Shown: piece by piece, positions 62,799 through 64,000 of the stretch | Layout: every line of letters starts with the position of its first letter | Numbering within the stretch: the stretch's first letter is position 1 | DNA from: UTCFX2 sp963827155 | GTDB lineage: Bacteria > Chloroflexota > Anaerolineae > Anaerolineales > UBA4823 | Length of the DNA stretch: 64,000 bases | Reading direction: 5' to 3' | Assembly (NCBI GenBank): GCA_963827155.1 | Contig: CAWGZV010000002.1 | Coordinates: forward strand, 1,612,001-1,676,000 | Translations under genes and position numbers: made by a program | The notes under the pieces: generated by a model | Database searches by the model: none | Seen by the model: the letters and a program-made list of their open reading frames with translations, nothing else | Told to the model about the DNA's origin: nothing

Positions 62799-64000
62799 TT
62801 ACTCTTTCCAGACTTCGTTCATTAGATCGTACTCAGTTGGGTGTGCCGCGATGTTGTGGAATGTCTTCGGCACAATATTCCAGACACGCTTCCAATAAGC
62901 AATCCCGATCGGGCCACGTTCTTGGAAAATGTCCTCGATCTTGCACATCAGACCACGGCGTGCTTCAACGTCCAGGGTCGCTTCAGCTTCGGTAAGCAGA
63001 TCCTGGAATTCCTTGTCCACCCAGCGAGTTTCGTTCCACTCAACAGGTTTTCCGGTATCATCAGCCGTATAACCAAGCCTCAAAACCATCGTTCCGAGTG
63101 GTCGGTGTGTCCATGAGGTCAGCCCAAAATCCACCTCTGTCCAGCGGTCCCAGTAGCCGCCTGGGTCCGTGATGTCTAGTGTGATGTCGAAACCGCCTGG
63201 GGCAGCTAGCTCTTTGAGCGCCTGGCTCCACTCTGGCTCCTCCAGGTCGTTCTTTGTAGCGAGGGTGACTTTCAAGCCATCAGGATAGCCAGCTTCGGCA
63301 AGCAGCGCTTTTGCGCCTTCAGGATCGTATTTCGGAATATCCTTCGTGCAGTATTCTGGATGCACCGGCGCGATGTGGGCATCAATCGCCTGGTCCCCTT
63401 GCCCGTAATAGCTTAGTTGAAGCATTTTTTCGCGATCCTGGCACATCTTCATCGCCTGCACTACACGCTGGTCCTTCCAGGGATCCATATCCACCCGCAT
63501 TCGCAGTACCGATGTCACCGCAGTCGGCGCGGTCAGCACCTGAAGCGTTGGAATATCCTTCAAAGCCTGCCAATCGCTTGCGCGGGGTTGGTAGGTCGCA
63601 TCGATTTGACCGGATTGCACCGCGGCCACCGAAGCGTCTTTTGAAAGCGAGACATAGATGAGCTCATCCAAATATGGGAGCGGCTGCCCGTCTTCACCCA
63701 TCTTCCAATAATCAGCCCGGCGTTTAAGTACCGCTCGCTCTGCTTCTGAATATTCCTCCAGTGTGAACGCACCGGTGCCGATAGGCTGCTTGATGAAATC
63801 ACCTTCAAAATTGCGATGCATGATGTTGGCAGGATAGTGGAACAGGTGCTCAGGCACCCCGATATTTCCCTTCGTCAGGTGCATCGTCACGGTATAGTCA
63901 TCAACCTTTTCAACATCCTGAGGACCAGTCAGGTAGTCCATCAAGCTCAACATCGACGATCCGACGTCTGGATTCAACCATTCTCCAAAATTGAACAGCA
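62799..64000 (-). CDS. Oligopeptide ABC substrate-binding protein, family 5 (partial)
   Basis: This is the C-terminal part (about 400 residues) of a periplasmic binding protein. Family 5 features: VEKVDDYTVTMHLTKGN, GTGAFTLEEYSEAERAVLKR, YPDGLKVTLATKND, ILPVHPEYCTKDIPKYDPE-like CPVHP segment (HIAPVHPEYCTKDIPKYDP) and DEFLTEAE-like C-terminus. The start lies beyond the right edge. It is the first gene of the transporter operon, as expected for an Opp/Dpp-type system. Confidence 0.9.
   Translation of the reverse strand, partial: LFNFGEWLNPDVGSSMLSLMDYLTGPQDVEKVDDYTVTMHLTKGNIGVPEHLFHYPANIMHRNFEGDFIKQPIGTGAFTLEEYSEAERAVLKRRADYWKMGEDGQPLPYLDELIYVSLSKDASVAAVQSGQIDATYQPRASDWQALKDIPTLQVLTAPTAVTSVLRMRVDMDPWKDQRVVQAMKMCQDREKMLQLSYYGQGDQAIDAHIAPVHPEYCTKDIPKYDPEGAKALLAEAGYPDGLKVTLATKNDLEEPEWSQALKELAAPGGFDITLDITDPGGYWDRWTEVDFGLTSWTHRPLGTMVLRLGYTADDTGKPVEWNETRWVDKEFQDLLTEAEATLDVEARRGLMCKIEDIFQERGPIGIAYWKRVWNIVPKTFHNIAAHPTEYDLMNEVWKE

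Noticed and set aside
1..64000. CRISPR arrays, transposases, phage genes
   Set aside because: No repeat-spacer pattern or recombinase/IS motifs seen; the only tandem repeats are the 27-bp units at 23636-23770.

Overview
The window reads as a chromosomal stretch of a Chloroflexota bacterium, most likely Anaerolineae-like. This is inference from protein style, not from a marker gene. The signs are kinases fused to FHA, Ig-like and thrombospondin-3/DUF11 domains, Thr/Pro-rich linkers on surface lipoproteins, a GH4/Gfo-Idh sugar operon, and a NirK with an extra N-terminal cupredoxin. No rRNA, tRNA, CRISPR array, transposase or integrase was seen.

Layout. 1-51: edge of a leftward FAD-type oxidoreductase. 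745-2340: FGGY sugar kinase. 2478-9644: two tandem paralogous membrane proteins, one an active-looking Ser/Thr kinase and the other a pseudokinase. 9667-12249: MrfA-like DEAH helicase with an embedded HNH nuclease motif and a DUF1998-like Cys cluster. 12303-13851: LysM protein. 14035-20084: GyrI-like protein, M29 aminopeptidase, an ArsR-type regulator operon with tandem palindromic operators, and a surface lipoprotein. 20123-21963: NarL-type two-component pair behind a leaderless promoter. 22050-34111: ROK repressor with a XylR-type operator, then a sugar ABC importer with two ATPases, a GH4 glycosidase, two Gfo/Idh oxidoreductases and a TIM-barrel isomerase. These look like one regulated uptake and catabolism locus.

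34219-38869: small unknown proteins, a copper nitrite reductase and an SNase/Excalibur lipoprotein. 38954-46336: a leftward signalling operon of BMP/PnrA-type binding lipoprotein, large membrane histidine kinase, RsbW-type kinase, STAS protein, SpoIIE-type phosphatase and a single-domain response regulator. 46637-49434: ferric-reductase-like membrane protein, ApbE flavin transferase and a PepSY protein. 49951-53862: a second binding-protein/histidine-kinase pair with no transporter genes beside it. 53904-57588: ADP-forming acyl-CoA synthetase and an MttB-family methyltransferase. 57594-64000: leftward oligopeptide-type ABC importer, cut by the window end.

A feature of the whole window is the high number of single-base frameshifts, about 18, mostly one extra base in a short homopolymer, plus two in-frame TGA codons. 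In nearly every case skipping or adding one base restores an uninterrupted family-consistent protein. I therefore think most are sequencing or assembly errors rather than pseudogenes. Where a gene is split I list the pieces separately and say how they join.
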